64,000 bases of DNA from Myceligenerans crystallogenes (GTDB taxonomy: Bacteria; Actinomycetota; Actinomycetes; Actinomycetales; Cellulomonadaceae), in contig NZ_BAAANL010000002.1 in the NCBI RefSeq assembly GCF_039529775.1, positions 434,001 through 498,000 on the forward strand, in the 5' to 3' direction. Shown here piece after piece: positions 50,588-58,933 of the stretch. Each line of letters opens with the position of its first letter. Positions within the stretch are counted from its first letter, which is position 1. The position numbers were made by a program, and so were the translations under genes. Under the pieces are notes generated by a model. The model made no database searches, was not told where the DNA came from, and saw only the letters and a list, made by a program, of their open reading frames with translations.

Positions 50588-53500
50588 CGCACAAGCTCGT
50601 CCACCGTCCCGCGCGCACCACCCGCGTGCCGCAGCCGGAACCGCCGCGCCCGCTCGCGCAGCCGCCCGCCGTGGGCGGCGGGCAGCGGGGCGGGTTCCCG
50701 CTGCAGGCGCTGCTGCCGGTGCTGGGGGCCGTGTCGTCGATGACGATGATGCTGCTGATGCGGAACAACCCGGTCATGGTCGTGGTCGCGATCATGGTGC
50801 TCGCCGTCGCGCTGATCGGCGGGCTCGGAATGGCGCTGTCGCAGCGCGGGAACGCCGCGCGGCAGCGGCGTGACCAGCGCGAGCAGTACCTCGACCACCT
50901 GGAGGAACTGCGCGGCGACCTGCTCGCGGCCGAGCGGGACGCGCGGCGGGTCGCCCACGAGCTGGACCCGGCGCCGGGGGCGCTGCTCGACGTGGTGCGG
51001 GATCCTGCCCGGCGCTGGGAACGACGGCGCTGGGACCCCGACTTCCTGCGCGTGCGCGTGGGGCTGGGGGACGTGCCGCGGCCGCGGCTGGCCCTGCACC
51101 TGAACGAGGGGCCGGCCGAGCAGCCGGACCCGATGCTGCTCGGCGAGGCGCGGGCGCTGGCGGAGCGGCACGCGCGGCTGCGGCACGTGCCCGTGACCGT
51201 GCCGCTGGACCGGGCCGGGGAGGTCTCCGTGGTGGGGCCGCGCGAGGACGTGCTCGGCGTGGCGCGGGCGATGATCGCGCAGATCAGCGCCTGGCACGCG
51301 CCCCAGGACGCGTACTGCGCGCTCGTGGCGCCGGCCGACCGGCTGGCGGACTGGGCCGGGATCGACCAGCTGCCGCACCTGGTGGACGACGAGCGGTTCG
51401 ACGGGCCCGCGCCCGTACGCCGCGTCGCGCCGGACCTGGGCGCGATGGTGCGGCTGCTGCGCGGCGACGTCGAGCAGCGGGTGCAGCGGGCCGGGGAACG
51501 ACGGCGCGCCATGGGCGGGTCCGGGAACCGCGGGCCCGGCGGGCCGCGGGCCGTGGTGTTCGTGGACGACTGGGGCGGGGTGGCGCATCAGATCCCGCTG
51601 GAGTCCGGGTTCTCGCTGCAGGAGCTGGACATCACGATCGTGCACCTGCTGTCGGACCGGCTGCACGAGCCGGGCGAGATCGGGGCGCGGGTCACGGTGG
51701 AGGCGGCCGGCGGGGGGCAGCGGGCGGCGATGACGTACGTGCCGCAGGCCGTGCCGGGCGGCGTGGCGTGGAGGGCGGCGGCGTCGTCGGGCACGGCGTC
51801 GTCGGGCGGCATGACGGGACGGGGGACGGCGGCGTCGGGCACGGCGGCGTCGGACATCGTGCGGACGGGCGGCGCGACGGCCGGCGGTACGGCAGCGGCG
51901 AAGCCGCGGCTCGTCGTCGAGACGTTCGGGGCCGCGGCAGGGACCCCGGACGGGGTGGCGGCGGTGCGGTGTACCTCGGACGCGCCGGAGCCGGCGCTGC
52001 TGCGCGGTCTCGGGCACGCGCTGGCGCCGTTGCGGCTGGTGGCGTCGGCCGAGGACGGGCGGGGCGGCACGGAGGCGCGGACCACCACGATCGACGAACT
52101 GCTCGGGATCCAGGACGCGACGTCGTTCGACCCGGCCACGACGTGGCGGCCGCGGCAGCCGCGGGACTTCCTGCGGGTGCCGATCGGGCTCGACGACAAT
52201 GGGGCGCCGATCCTGCTGGACCTCAAGGAGGCGGCGCAGTACGGGATGGGGCCGCACGGGCTGTGCGTGGGGGCGACCGGGTCCGGCAAGTCCGAGGTGC
52301 TGCGCACGCTCGTGACCGCGCTCGTGGTGACGCATCCGCCCGAGGACCTGTCGCTCATCCTCGTGGACTTCAAGGGCGGTGCGGCGTTCGCGCCGTTCGA
52401 GAACATCCCGCACACGGCCGGGATCCTCGACAACCTCGCCGACGACCCGGGGCTGATCCAGCGTGCCAAGGCGTCGTTCCAGGGCGAGATCACGCGGCGG
52501 CAGCAGGTGCTGAAGGCCGCGAACTCGCCGTCGATCACGCACTACCGGGCGCTGCGGGCGCAGGACCCGGCCCTGGAACCGCTGCCCCACCTGATGATGG
52601 TGATCGACGAGTTCGGGGAGCTGCTGACGGCGGAGCCGGAGTTCGTCGACCTGCTGCTGATGATCGGGCGGATCGGGCGGTCGATCGGGGTGCACCTGCT
52701 GCTGTCGAGCCAGCGGATCGAGGCGGGCAAGCTGAAGGGCCTCGAGACCTATCTGTCGTACCGGCTGGGGTTGCGGACGTTCTCCGAGTCGGAGTCGCAG
52801 GTGGTGCTGGACACGCCGGACGCGTTCCACCTGCCGTCCGTGCCGGGGTACGGGTACCTGAAGGTGGACACGACCGTGTACCGGCGGTTCCGGGCCGGGT
52901 ACGTGTCCGGGCCGGTCACCGAGCAGCTGCCGGAGCCGGACGCGCCCGACGACGAGCTGTACCGGCCGCTGGTGCTGGGGCCGTTCAACGACGTGCGCAA
53001 GGCGAACAACATCCTCGTGCCCGTGTCGGCGGCGGGTGAGGAGGAGCGGCTGGACCGGCCGTCCACCGAGACGCCGATGGTCGAGGTGCTCGGGCGGCGG
53101 CTGGCTCGGGCGGCCAAGCCCGGGCGGCCCGTGTGGCTGCCGCCGCTGCCGGCGCGGATCACGCTCGGGGAGGTGCTGCGGCGGGCCGAGGTGCCGACGG
53201 CGGACGAGCTGCGGGCGGGGGCCGGGCGGCGGCGGCAGATGTCGGTGCCGCTGGGGCTGATCGACTCCCCGGCCACGCAGCAGCAGGGGACGTGGGAGCT
53301 GGACCTGACGCGGTCGGGCGGGCACGCGGTGGTGGTCGGGGCGCCCCAGTCGGGGCGGACCACCTTCCTGTGGACGGTGGCGGCGGGGCTGGCGCTCACG
53401 CACACGCCGCAGGAGGTCGGGATCTACGGGATGGACCTGGTGGGCGGGGGGCTCAGCCGGATCGAGGGGTTCGATCACGTGGGCGGGGTCGCCACGCGGG

Positions 53501-54900
53501 CGGACCGCCGGCGGCTCCAGCGCCTCGTGGTCGAGCTGCGGGGCATGCTGGCCGTGCGCGAGCAGGCGTTCGCCCGGTACCGCATCGACAACCTCGCCGT
53601 GCTGCGCGAGCTGCACGCCACCGGTCAGGTGCCGGAGCTGCCGTCGGCCGACGTCGTCCTGCTGGTCGACGGCGCCGGGCTGCTGCGGTCCGACTTCGAG
53701 GAGCTCGAGGCCGGCGTCGGCGAGCTGCTGCAGCGCGGCGGCGGGTTCGGGCTGCACGTCGTGTTCGCCGTCGGACGGTTCGGGGACCTGCGCGCGCAGT
53801 GGCAGGGCTTCGTCGGCACGCGGATGGAGCTACGGCTCAACGACCCGACCGAGTCCAACATCGCCCGCAAGCTCGTCGAGACGATCAAGCCGCACCAGAC
53901 CGGACGCGTCCTGACCGACGAGAGCCTGTTCGCGCAGATCGCGCTGCCGATGCTCGGCAAGCTGTCCGACGACGACGCCGGGGCGGGCGCGAGTTCCGGC
54001 GGCCCTGCGGCCGGCGGCGGGTTCGGGGGCGTCATCGGCGGGCCCTCGCCCGAGGAGGAAGCGGCGGCCCGGCGGGCGGCCGCCGTGGGCGCGGGGCTGG
54101 ACCAGCTGGTCCGGGCGTCGTCGGAGGCCTGGACCGGGGAGGTCGCGGCGCGGATCCGCGAGCTGCCCGCCGAGATCGGGTACGAGGCGCTCCCCGACCA
54201 GAGCCAAGAGCCGGACCACGTCCCGTTCGGCATCCGCGAGGACACGATGGGGCCCGCGCTGCTCGAGCTGAACGGGCGCGACCCGCACCTGATGATCTTC
54301 GGGGACTCCCGCACCGGGCGCACCAGCCTGCTGCGGAGCATCGCGGCCGGGATCGTCGAACGGCACGAGGAACAGGACGTCTCCTTCGCGATCCTCGACA
54401 TCCGGGGCGACGTCGCCGCCGCCGTCCCCGAGCCCATGACCGGCGGGCACGCGCCCAGCCCGCAGTTCGGCCGCAACCTGTGCGCCGGGCTGGCCGCGGA
54501 CGTCCTGGCGGGGCGCGCGGCACGGTTCGTCGAGGCGCCACGCGGGAGCAAGCCGCGGTTCCCGAAGCTCGTGGTGCTGGTGGACGACCACGACATGATG
54601 TCCGCGGGCGGGTACGACCCCCTGACGCCGCTCCAGGAGTACCTCGCCCAGGCGCGGGACCTCAACCTCAACATCATCCTCAGCAGGCCGGTGGCCGGCG
54701 CGAGCCGCCTGTACGGCGGCGTCCCGAACGCGCTGCACGACTACGGCGCGACCAGCTTCGTCATGTCCGGCGACCCGGGCGAGGGCAGCATCCTGGGCGG
54801 ACCGCGGCCGCAACAGCTCCCGCCGGGGCGGGGGATGCTGCTGCGGCGGGGGGCGCCGCCGGTCCTAGTCCAGACGGCCTACGAGAAATGGCAGAGATAG
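50584..54900 (+). CDS. eccC: Type VII secretion ATPase EccC (fused FtsK/SpoIIIE)
   Basis: 1438 aa; the motor and substrate receptor of the ESX system. Two membrane helices (~43-88) are followed by a DUF-type domain with a low-complexity Ser/Thr/Gly insert (~400-438). Three ATPase modules follow: GATGSGKS at 563 with MMVIDEFGEL, GAPQSGRTT at 919 and GDSRTGRTS at 1240. Modules 2 and 3 have Arg for the Walker A Lys. EccCa and EccCb are fused in one chain. Start ATG 50584 overlaps the MinD-like gene. Confidence 0.95.
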   Translation: MTHKLVHRPARTTRVPQPEPPRPLAQPPAVGGGQRGGFPLQALLPVLGAVSSMTMMLLMRNNPVMVVVAIMVLAVALIGGLGMALSQRGNAARQRRDQREQYLDHLEELRGDLLAAERDARRVAHELDPAPGALLDVVRDPARRWERRRWDPDFLRVRVGLGDVPRPRLALHLNEGPAEQPDPMLLGEARALAERHARLRHVPVTVPLDRAGEVSVVGPREDVLGVARAMIAQISAWHAPQDAYCALVAPADRLADWAGIDQLPHLVDDERFDGPAPVRRVAPDLGAMVRLLRGDVEQRVQRAGERRRAMGGSGNRGPGGPRAVVFVDDWGGVAHQIPLESGFSLQELDITIVHLLSDRLHEPGEIGARVTVEAAGGGQRAAMTYVPQAVPGGVAWRAAASSGTASSGGMTGRGTAASGTAASDIVRTGGATAGGTAAAKPRLVVETFGAAAGTPDGVAAVRCTSDAPEPALLRGLGHALAPLRLVASAEDGRGGTEARTTTIDELLGIQDATSFDPATTWRPRQPRDFLRVPIGLDDNGAPILLDLKEAAQYGMGPHGLCVGATGSGKSEVLRTLVTALVVTHPPEDLSLILVDFKGGAAFAPFENIPHTAGILDNLADDPGLIQRAKASFQGEITRRQQVLKAANSPSITHYRALRAQDPALEPLPHLMMVIDEFGELLTAEPEFVDLLLMIGRIGRSIGVHLLLSSQRIEAGKLKGLETYLSYRLGLRTFSESESQVVLDTPDAFHLPSVPGYGYLKVDTTVYRRFRAGYVSGPVTEQLPEPDAPDDELYRPLVLGPFNDVRKANNILVPVSAAGEEERLDRPSTETPMVEVLGRRLARAAKPGRPVWLPPLPARITLGEVLRRAEVPTADELRAGAGRRRQMSVPLGLIDSPATQQQGTWELDLTRSGGHAVVVGAPQSGRTTFLWTVAAGLALTHTPQEVGIYGMDLVGGGLSRIEGFDHVGGVATRADRRRLQRLVVELRGMLAVREQAFARYRIDNLAVLRELHATGQVPELPSADVVLLVDGAGLLRSDFEELEAGVGELLQRGGGFGLHVVFAVGRFGDLRAQWQGFVGTRMELRLNDPTESNIARKLVETIKPHQTGRVLTDESLFAQIALPMLGKLSDDDAGAGASSGGPAAGGGFGGVIGGPSPEEEAAARRAAAVGAGLDQLVRASSEAWTGEVAARIRELPAEIGYEALPDQSQEPDHVPFGIREDTMGPALLELNGRDPHLMIFGDSRTGRTSLLRSIAAGIVERHEEQDVSFAILDIRGDVAAAVPEPMTGGHAPSPQFGRNLCAGLAADVLAGRAARFVEAPRGSKPRFPKLVVLVDDHDMMSAGGYDPLTPLQEYLAQARDLNLNIILSRPVAGASRLYGGVPNALHDYGATSFVMSGDPGEGSILGGPRPQQLPPGRGMLLRRGAPPVLVQTAYEKWQR

Positions 54901-54921
54901 GCGTCACGGAGGCAGTTGTCG

Positions 54922-55389
54922 TCAGGAGGTGATGCTGAGGTTCACGAAGTGCACGACGTTCGCCAGAACGTAGGTCACGACCGCGGCAAGGACGAACTTG
55001 CCCAGCAGCCGAGCCGCCGGCTGCCGCCTCACCAGGCGGATGATCGCCCACACGGTCGACACGAGCCAGGAGGCCCAGGGGCCGAGGATCATCACGGCGA
55101 CCATCGGGAGAGAGACCCACTCGGCAGCGTCGCTCCAAGCGGTACTCGCCACCATCTGGAACATGCCCCAGAAGAACCCGAAGAAGCTGCCGACCAGGCC
55201 GAGAGCGATCCCCACCACCGTACTGACCACATCACCCGTCGTGCCGGCACCCGATGGGGCGACCTCCGGCCCTCGAGGAGAAGTCAGCTGGGCCTGGTCG
55301 ACCGGCGACTGAAACGACCCTGGACCCCCGTTGCTCCAGGCAGGCGCATCCTGCGGACTGTTGCCTTCAGGCGAGGGCAGCTGCTGCAC
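54922..55389 (-). CDS. Small three-helix membrane protein, last gene of the effector operon
   Basis: 155 aa. The N-terminal ~55 residues are polar (Gln/Ser/Pro). Hydrophobic helices lie at ~57-80 (VVSTVVGIALGLVGSFFGFFWGMF), ~92-117 and ~130-150. Not recognised. The GTG start has GGAAGGGAAG. It lies 24 bases after the 224-aa gene and converges on eccC. It may protect the membrane or be an operon passenger. GC content is lower than in eccC. Confidence 0.65.
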   Translation of the reverse strand: MQQLPSPEGNSPQDAPAWSNGGPGSFQSPVDQAQLTSPRGPEVAPSGAGTTGDVVSTVVGIALGLVGSFFGFFWGMFQMVASTAWSDAAEWVSLPMVAVMILGPWASWLVSTVWAIIRLVRRQPAARLLGKFVLAAVVTYVLANVVHFVNLSITS

Positions 55390-55413
55390 GATTGACTTCC
55401 CTTCCCATCCGAA

Positions 55414-56088
55414 TCAATGTGACTCGGCCGCGCGCGCGGCAGTGGCGTCCATCGCGCCTACCAGGGCCCAGCGGAGTTCGGCCGCGACGGAGCCGGCAGG
55501 GCGCTCGACGAGCTTGACTGTGCCCTCGCCTGCGCGGACGTCCAGGAGACGGTCGTCTGCCACGGACCAGTGGCGGGCCCAGAGGACCTTCGGGGTCTCC
55601 GCGTCAGAATCGGGCCAGGCTTCCACGGTGACCTGGAGGGCGAAGGTCTCGCGTGCGAGCAGGGCCTCCCGATCGGGCTCCGGCAGGTCGAGCTCCCGGT
55701 CCGGTGTGCCGGCCGCTTCCGACGCCGGGGCTCGGAGCTGGGGAACATCAGGGAGGGTGCGGGCCACGCCCGGCCACAGGTCATCCACGAGACTGAAGGT
55801 CACCTGTGCGCCAGGTTCGATGCGGATGCTGCCCTCGATCTTCGCGAGGCGTCGTGAGACAAGAACTGCGCGTTCACCGAGCAGGAAGAACTCGGTACGC
55901 ACTCCGCGGTCCTGATCCACCGCGAAAAGGGTCGCACGCACGGGGGCGGCGCCGCAGTCCGCTAGCGTGCGCGCCAGAGGGTCGCCCGCCGACGCCGTTG
56001 CGGGGTCCTGCAGGCGCGTCCACTCAGGGCCCGTGACACGAAGCGTCGTGGAACCCTCGATGGGGTGGCCTGCTTTCGTGGCACTCAT
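55414..56088 (-). CDS. Unrecognised protein of the effector operon
   Basis: 224 aa, probably cytoplasmic, with no signal peptide or membrane helix. It is acidic. The central part FFLLGERAVLVSRRLAKIEGSIRIEPGAQVTFSLVDDLWPGVARTLPD has the strand-rich look of EspG-like ESX chaperones, but I cannot confirm membership. It overlaps the lipoprotein gene (ATGA). A chaperone for the effector or an additional immunity factor are the options. Confidence 0.65.
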   Translation of the reverse strand: MSATKAGHPIEGSTTLRVTGPEWTRLQDPATASAGDPLARTLADCGAAPVRATLFAVDQDRGVRTEFFLLGERAVLVSRRLAKIEGSIRIEPGAQVTFSLVDDLWPGVARTLPDVPQLRAPASEAAGTPDRELDLPEPDREALLARETFALQVTVEAWPDSDAETPKVLWARHWSVADDRLLDVRAGEGTVKLVERPAGSVAAELRWALVGAMDATAARAAESH

Positions 56089-56519
56089 GAATCGCCCGGG
56101 TTGATGCCGTACTTCTCACGAACCTCATTCATGTTCGGACCTCCGTCGAACCCGAGCTTGTCCGCACCTACGGCCAAAGATCCGTTCTCACTGACGATCC
56201 CGAAGGACGGTCGCTGGGCACTGTCGATCTCTGGTTGCCGGGCGTAGGCCTTGTACACCTCTTCGAGAATGGCCGTGGCCTGGTCCTCTGTGACGTCGTC
56301 CGCGACATAGACCTTTCCGAGGGTTGATTCACCGCTGGGTCCTTTCGTGCAGTCGAAGTCGGCAGACTCGACGCCCTTGACGGACTCGGCGAGGCCTTCG
56401 TAGAGGCCCTCGCAGTTTGACTCGGCGGCCGCGGAGCACCCCATGAGCGGCAGAACTGTGATGACGGCGGTGAGACCAATGATCCAGCGGGACGGTGCGG
56501 ATGTCGTTCGTGTGGTCAT
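56085..56519 (-). CDS. Lipoprotein, candidate immunity protein for the lipase-like effector
   Basis: 144 aa. The signal peptide ends in LPLMGCSA, a lipobox with Cys at ~28, so the mature ~117 residues are anchored outside the membrane. The body (YEGLAESVKGVESADFDC ... VYVADDVTEDQATAILEEVYKAYARQ) looks like one alpha/beta domain with two Cys. It starts 6 bases after the effector stop. In Staphylococcus aureus the type VII lipase TslA is blocked by the lipoprotein TilA, so position and lipidation support immunity. Sequence similarity to TilA was not testable. Confidence 0.75.
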   Translation of the reverse strand: MTTRTTSAPSRWIIGLTAVITVLPLMGCSAAAESNCEGLYEGLAESVKGVESADFDCTKGPSGESTLGKVYVADDVTEDQATAILEEVYKAYARQPEIDSAQRPSFGIVSENGSLAVGADKLGFDGGPNMNEVREKYGINPGDS

Positions 56520-56525
56520 GATGTT

Positions 56526-58394
56526 TCAGTCCGTTCTTCCGACCTGGATGTCCTGCCCGCTGACCCGATCGTCCACTCCGGTGCCGTCGGCCTCCAGCAG
56601 GAAGCCGCTGTCCCGCAGCCGCTGCTCGGCAGCGGCAAGATCTGCGTCATGTGTGTCCTGGATGGACTCCAGATACTTGTCTTCGATGTGGTTGTTGTAG
56701 CCGTCAAGGAAATGGGAGGGGTCGTCGAGCGTGACGATGGTGTGGTTCTGGCTCTTCTCGGGACTGCCCATGCCTGTGAGACGCGCGTCGCCGAGGTCAA
56801 GTTTGGCGACAGTATCGCTGTCGTGCTTGATCTCCAGCACGTTGACGCCTGGGTCGATACTGTCGCTGTCGATAGGTGAGCCGAGGGTGATGACATCGGT
56901 GACGTTGAACTGTTCCACGAAGTCCGGGTCCGAGGTCAGCTTGGCAGTAGTCATTCCGCCCTGCGAATGCCCGATCATCAGCACATCGGCGCCTTCGGGG
57001 ATGTCTGCTTGTTCCATCGCCATACGGACGGCATCGGTCATGGTCGACTGCCCACCGCCGGCAGTGACCAGGTTCCCGGTCAGATCATTGGGCAGATTCG
57101 GTGAGGCAAGCGGCGACCAGCCCAGAAACGAGAAATCCGTACCCGGGACCGTCACGACCACCTTCGGTCCGTCGGGACCGTCGATCGTCGTCACACGCAC
57201 CACAGCACCCCCCACGGCTGTGCCTGCGTCGTAGGCATCGACCATGCCCCGCGCCAGCCCATCCAGACCGCGAGGTACGGCCAACTGGGGCGTGCCGCTG
57301 CCATCGAATTCCTGTGACACGTCGTCGTTGATGGTGGAGGCCCAGGGATTGCCGTCGTCGAACTGGTTGAAGGCGATGGTGCCGCCGACCGCGGTCGTGC
57401 CCAGAGCGCCGCTGACCGCGCCCAGCCACCGCAGAGTGGAAGCAGAGACCTCGGTGACACGGGCGGTGCTTCCGGGCTCGACCGCGTTCCACCACTCGAC
57501 CGAGGCGTCGCCGACGTTGGCCCAGTCGTCCCCGATGGTTTCGACACGGTCCATCCACCAGGCACCGAAGTCACTGACCGCGTCGTCGATCCACTGCTGG
57601 CCGTCCTTGATGCCGTTCTCCAGGCCACGGAGCCAGTCGTTGAAGACCTGCTGGCCCGTGCCGCCGCCCTGGCCCAGGCCGGCGCCGCCGGCCAGGCCCG
57701 CGAGGGCCAGGCCTCCGGGGAGCAGGAGGTTCGGGCTGCCGTTGAGGAGGTCGTTCAGGAACGAGTCGGTGAAGCGCTCGATCTCGTCGGAGTCGCCCCA
57801 GCCGAGGGTGTCCGCGATCTGGCCCGCGCCCGCGCTGACGGCGTCGGCGAACTGGCCGGCCCAGCCCGGTGCCGCCGGGGCGTCCACCGCGCGGATCCGG
57901 GCGGCGCATTCCTCCTCGGCCTCGGTGATCGCGCCGCCCAGGGCGTCGAGGCGGTGCTGCAGGGCGTCGTTCTCGGTCATCAGGTGCGGCGGCAGGGTCA
58001 GCGAGATGCCGATGTCCGCGATCACGCCGCCCAGGCCGTCCGTCTCGGCGGCGACGCGGCGGCGGAAGTCCTCGATCTCCGCGATCAGCGCCTTGCGCTT
58101 GTCCACGAGGGTCCGCAGGGTCGTGGCATGGTCGTCCAGGTGGTCGCACACCCGATGCGTGTCGGTCGCGACCAGCTCGGCCTCGTCCCGGACGGGGTTC
58201 ATCGAACCGAGCAGCTGCGGGGCCTCGGGCGCCTCGTAGTGCTCGCCGATCGTCTGCCACGCGGACACGTAGTCCGCGCCCAGGTCACGGATCGTCGACG
58301 CCTTCGACCGCAGGGCACCCGAGGTCGCCTCGACGGCCCCCGGGTCCAGCTCCTCGCCCGGGACCCGGGCGGCGTCTACCAACAGGAACTGCAT
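56526..58394 (-). CDS. Candidate ESX-secreted effector with C-terminal lipase-like domain
   Basis: 622 aa. Residues ~1-215 are long helices (RSKASTIRDLGADYVSAWQTIGEHYEAPEA..., TLVDKRKALIAEIEDFRRRVAAETDGL) of the LXG/WXG-like targeting type, with no signal peptide. Residues ~215-250 are a Gly-rich hydrophobic linker. Residues ~380-600 are an alpha/beta hydrolase: VVTVPGTDFSFLGWSPL, nucleophile elbow MIGHSQGGMTTAKL (Ser 477), VITLGSPIDSDS, VLEIKHDSDTVAKL (acid candidate), and QNHTIVTLDDPSHFLDGY (His). LGSPI is typical of lipases. The gene starts one base after a small WXG100-like gene. GC drops sharply toward the C-terminal half. Confidence 0.8.
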   Translation of the reverse strand: MQFLLVDAARVPGEELDPGAVEATSGALRSKASTIRDLGADYVSAWQTIGEHYEAPEAPQLLGSMNPVRDEAELVATDTHRVCDHLDDHATTLRTLVDKRKALIAEIEDFRRRVAAETDGLGGVIADIGISLTLPPHLMTENDALQHRLDALGGAITEAEEECAARIRAVDAPAAPGWAGQFADAVSAGAGQIADTLGWGDSDEIERFTDSFLNDLLNGSPNLLLPGGLALAGLAGGAGLGQGGGTGQQVFNDWLRGLENGIKDGQQWIDDAVSDFGAWWMDRVETIGDDWANVGDASVEWWNAVEPGSTARVTEVSASTLRWLGAVSGALGTTAVGGTIAFNQFDDGNPWASTINDDVSQEFDGSGTPQLAVPRGLDGLARGMVDAYDAGTAVGGAVVRVTTIDGPDGPKVVVTVPGTDFSFLGWSPLASPNLPNDLTGNLVTAGGGQSTMTDAVRMAMEQADIPEGADVLMIGHSQGGMTTAKLTSDPDFVEQFNVTDVITLGSPIDSDSIDPGVNVLEIKHDSDTVAKLDLGDARLTGMGSPEKSQNHTIVTLDDPSHFLDGYNNHIEDKYLESIQDTHDADLAAAEQRLRDSGFLLEADGTGVDDRVSGQDIQVGRTD

Positions 58395-58395
58395 C

Positions 58396-58768
58396 TCAAC
58401 CCTTCCCGGCGGCCGGCGACGGCGTCGCGCCGAACCGCGACATGTCGAAGGACGTGCCCTGAGTCTGCGTGCCGGCCCTGGCGTGGGTCGCCGCCATCTC
58501 CTGGTCGCCCTGCTCGTAGCTCGCCAGCGCGGCCTTGACCGCCGCCGGACCGACCGCGAGACGGTCGCCGATCGACTTGAGGGCGTCGGCCTTCGCCTCG
58601 GCGAAGCCCGTCAGCGCGGACGCGATCGTGTCGCTCGCCGTCGCCGCACCGGCCGACGACGCCGCCGTCGGCAGCTCGGACATCGCCTTGGTCAGGCTCT
58701 CACCGGCCGTCGCCGCCGCGGCCAGCGCGCGGCTCGCCCCGGCGGGGTCGATCCGGTATCCGTCCATG
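58396..58768 (-). CDS. WXG100/DUF6507-like partner protein of the effector
   Basis: 123 aa (ATG at 58767). It consists of two Ala-rich helices around a short turn (LTGFAEAKADALKSIGDRLAVGPAAVKAALASYEQGDQEMAATHARAG). The N-terminal YRIDPAGASRAL and the overall length match small ESX-associated helical proteins I know as DUF6507. It has a GGAG site and ends one base before the effector. Small helical partners encoded just before LXG effectors (Lap proteins) guide them to the secretion ATPase. That role is inferred here. Confidence 0.72.
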
Positions 58769-58835
58769 ACTCCTTGTCACCTTCGTCGGCACTGCGGGCA
58801 GCCTGCCCGACGTCGCACGTCAGGCCTGCGCACTC

Positions 58836-58873
58836 ACCGTAGAGGGATCGTGAGAGGTTGTCGACTAAAGTCG
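58836..58873 (-). promoter_or_regulatory. Promoter and palindrome of the effector operon
   Basis: On the minus strand TCGACA (58864-58859), 17 bases, TACGGT (58841-58836) forms a promoter about 70 bases before the first operon gene. The 12-bp palindrome CGACT-AA-AGTCG (58862-58873) overlaps its -35, a natural repressor position. Confidence 0.5.
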
Positions 58874-58933
58874 CGACACGCACGACATCAGGCTATTCGC
58901 CCGGGTCTGGGGGCGCCTGGCAGAATCCCGGGC

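Noticed and set aside
45906..54900. eccB, eccE or mycP hidden in the ESX operon
   Set aside because: Each frame was read: no subtilisin triad, no EccB periplasmic repeats and no EccE-like two-helix protein were found; all genes overlap, leaving no room.
56526..58394. Effector as an ordinary secreted lipase
   Set aside because: There is no Sec or Tat signal peptide, and the first 215 residues are long amphipathic helices coupled to a WXG100-like gene.
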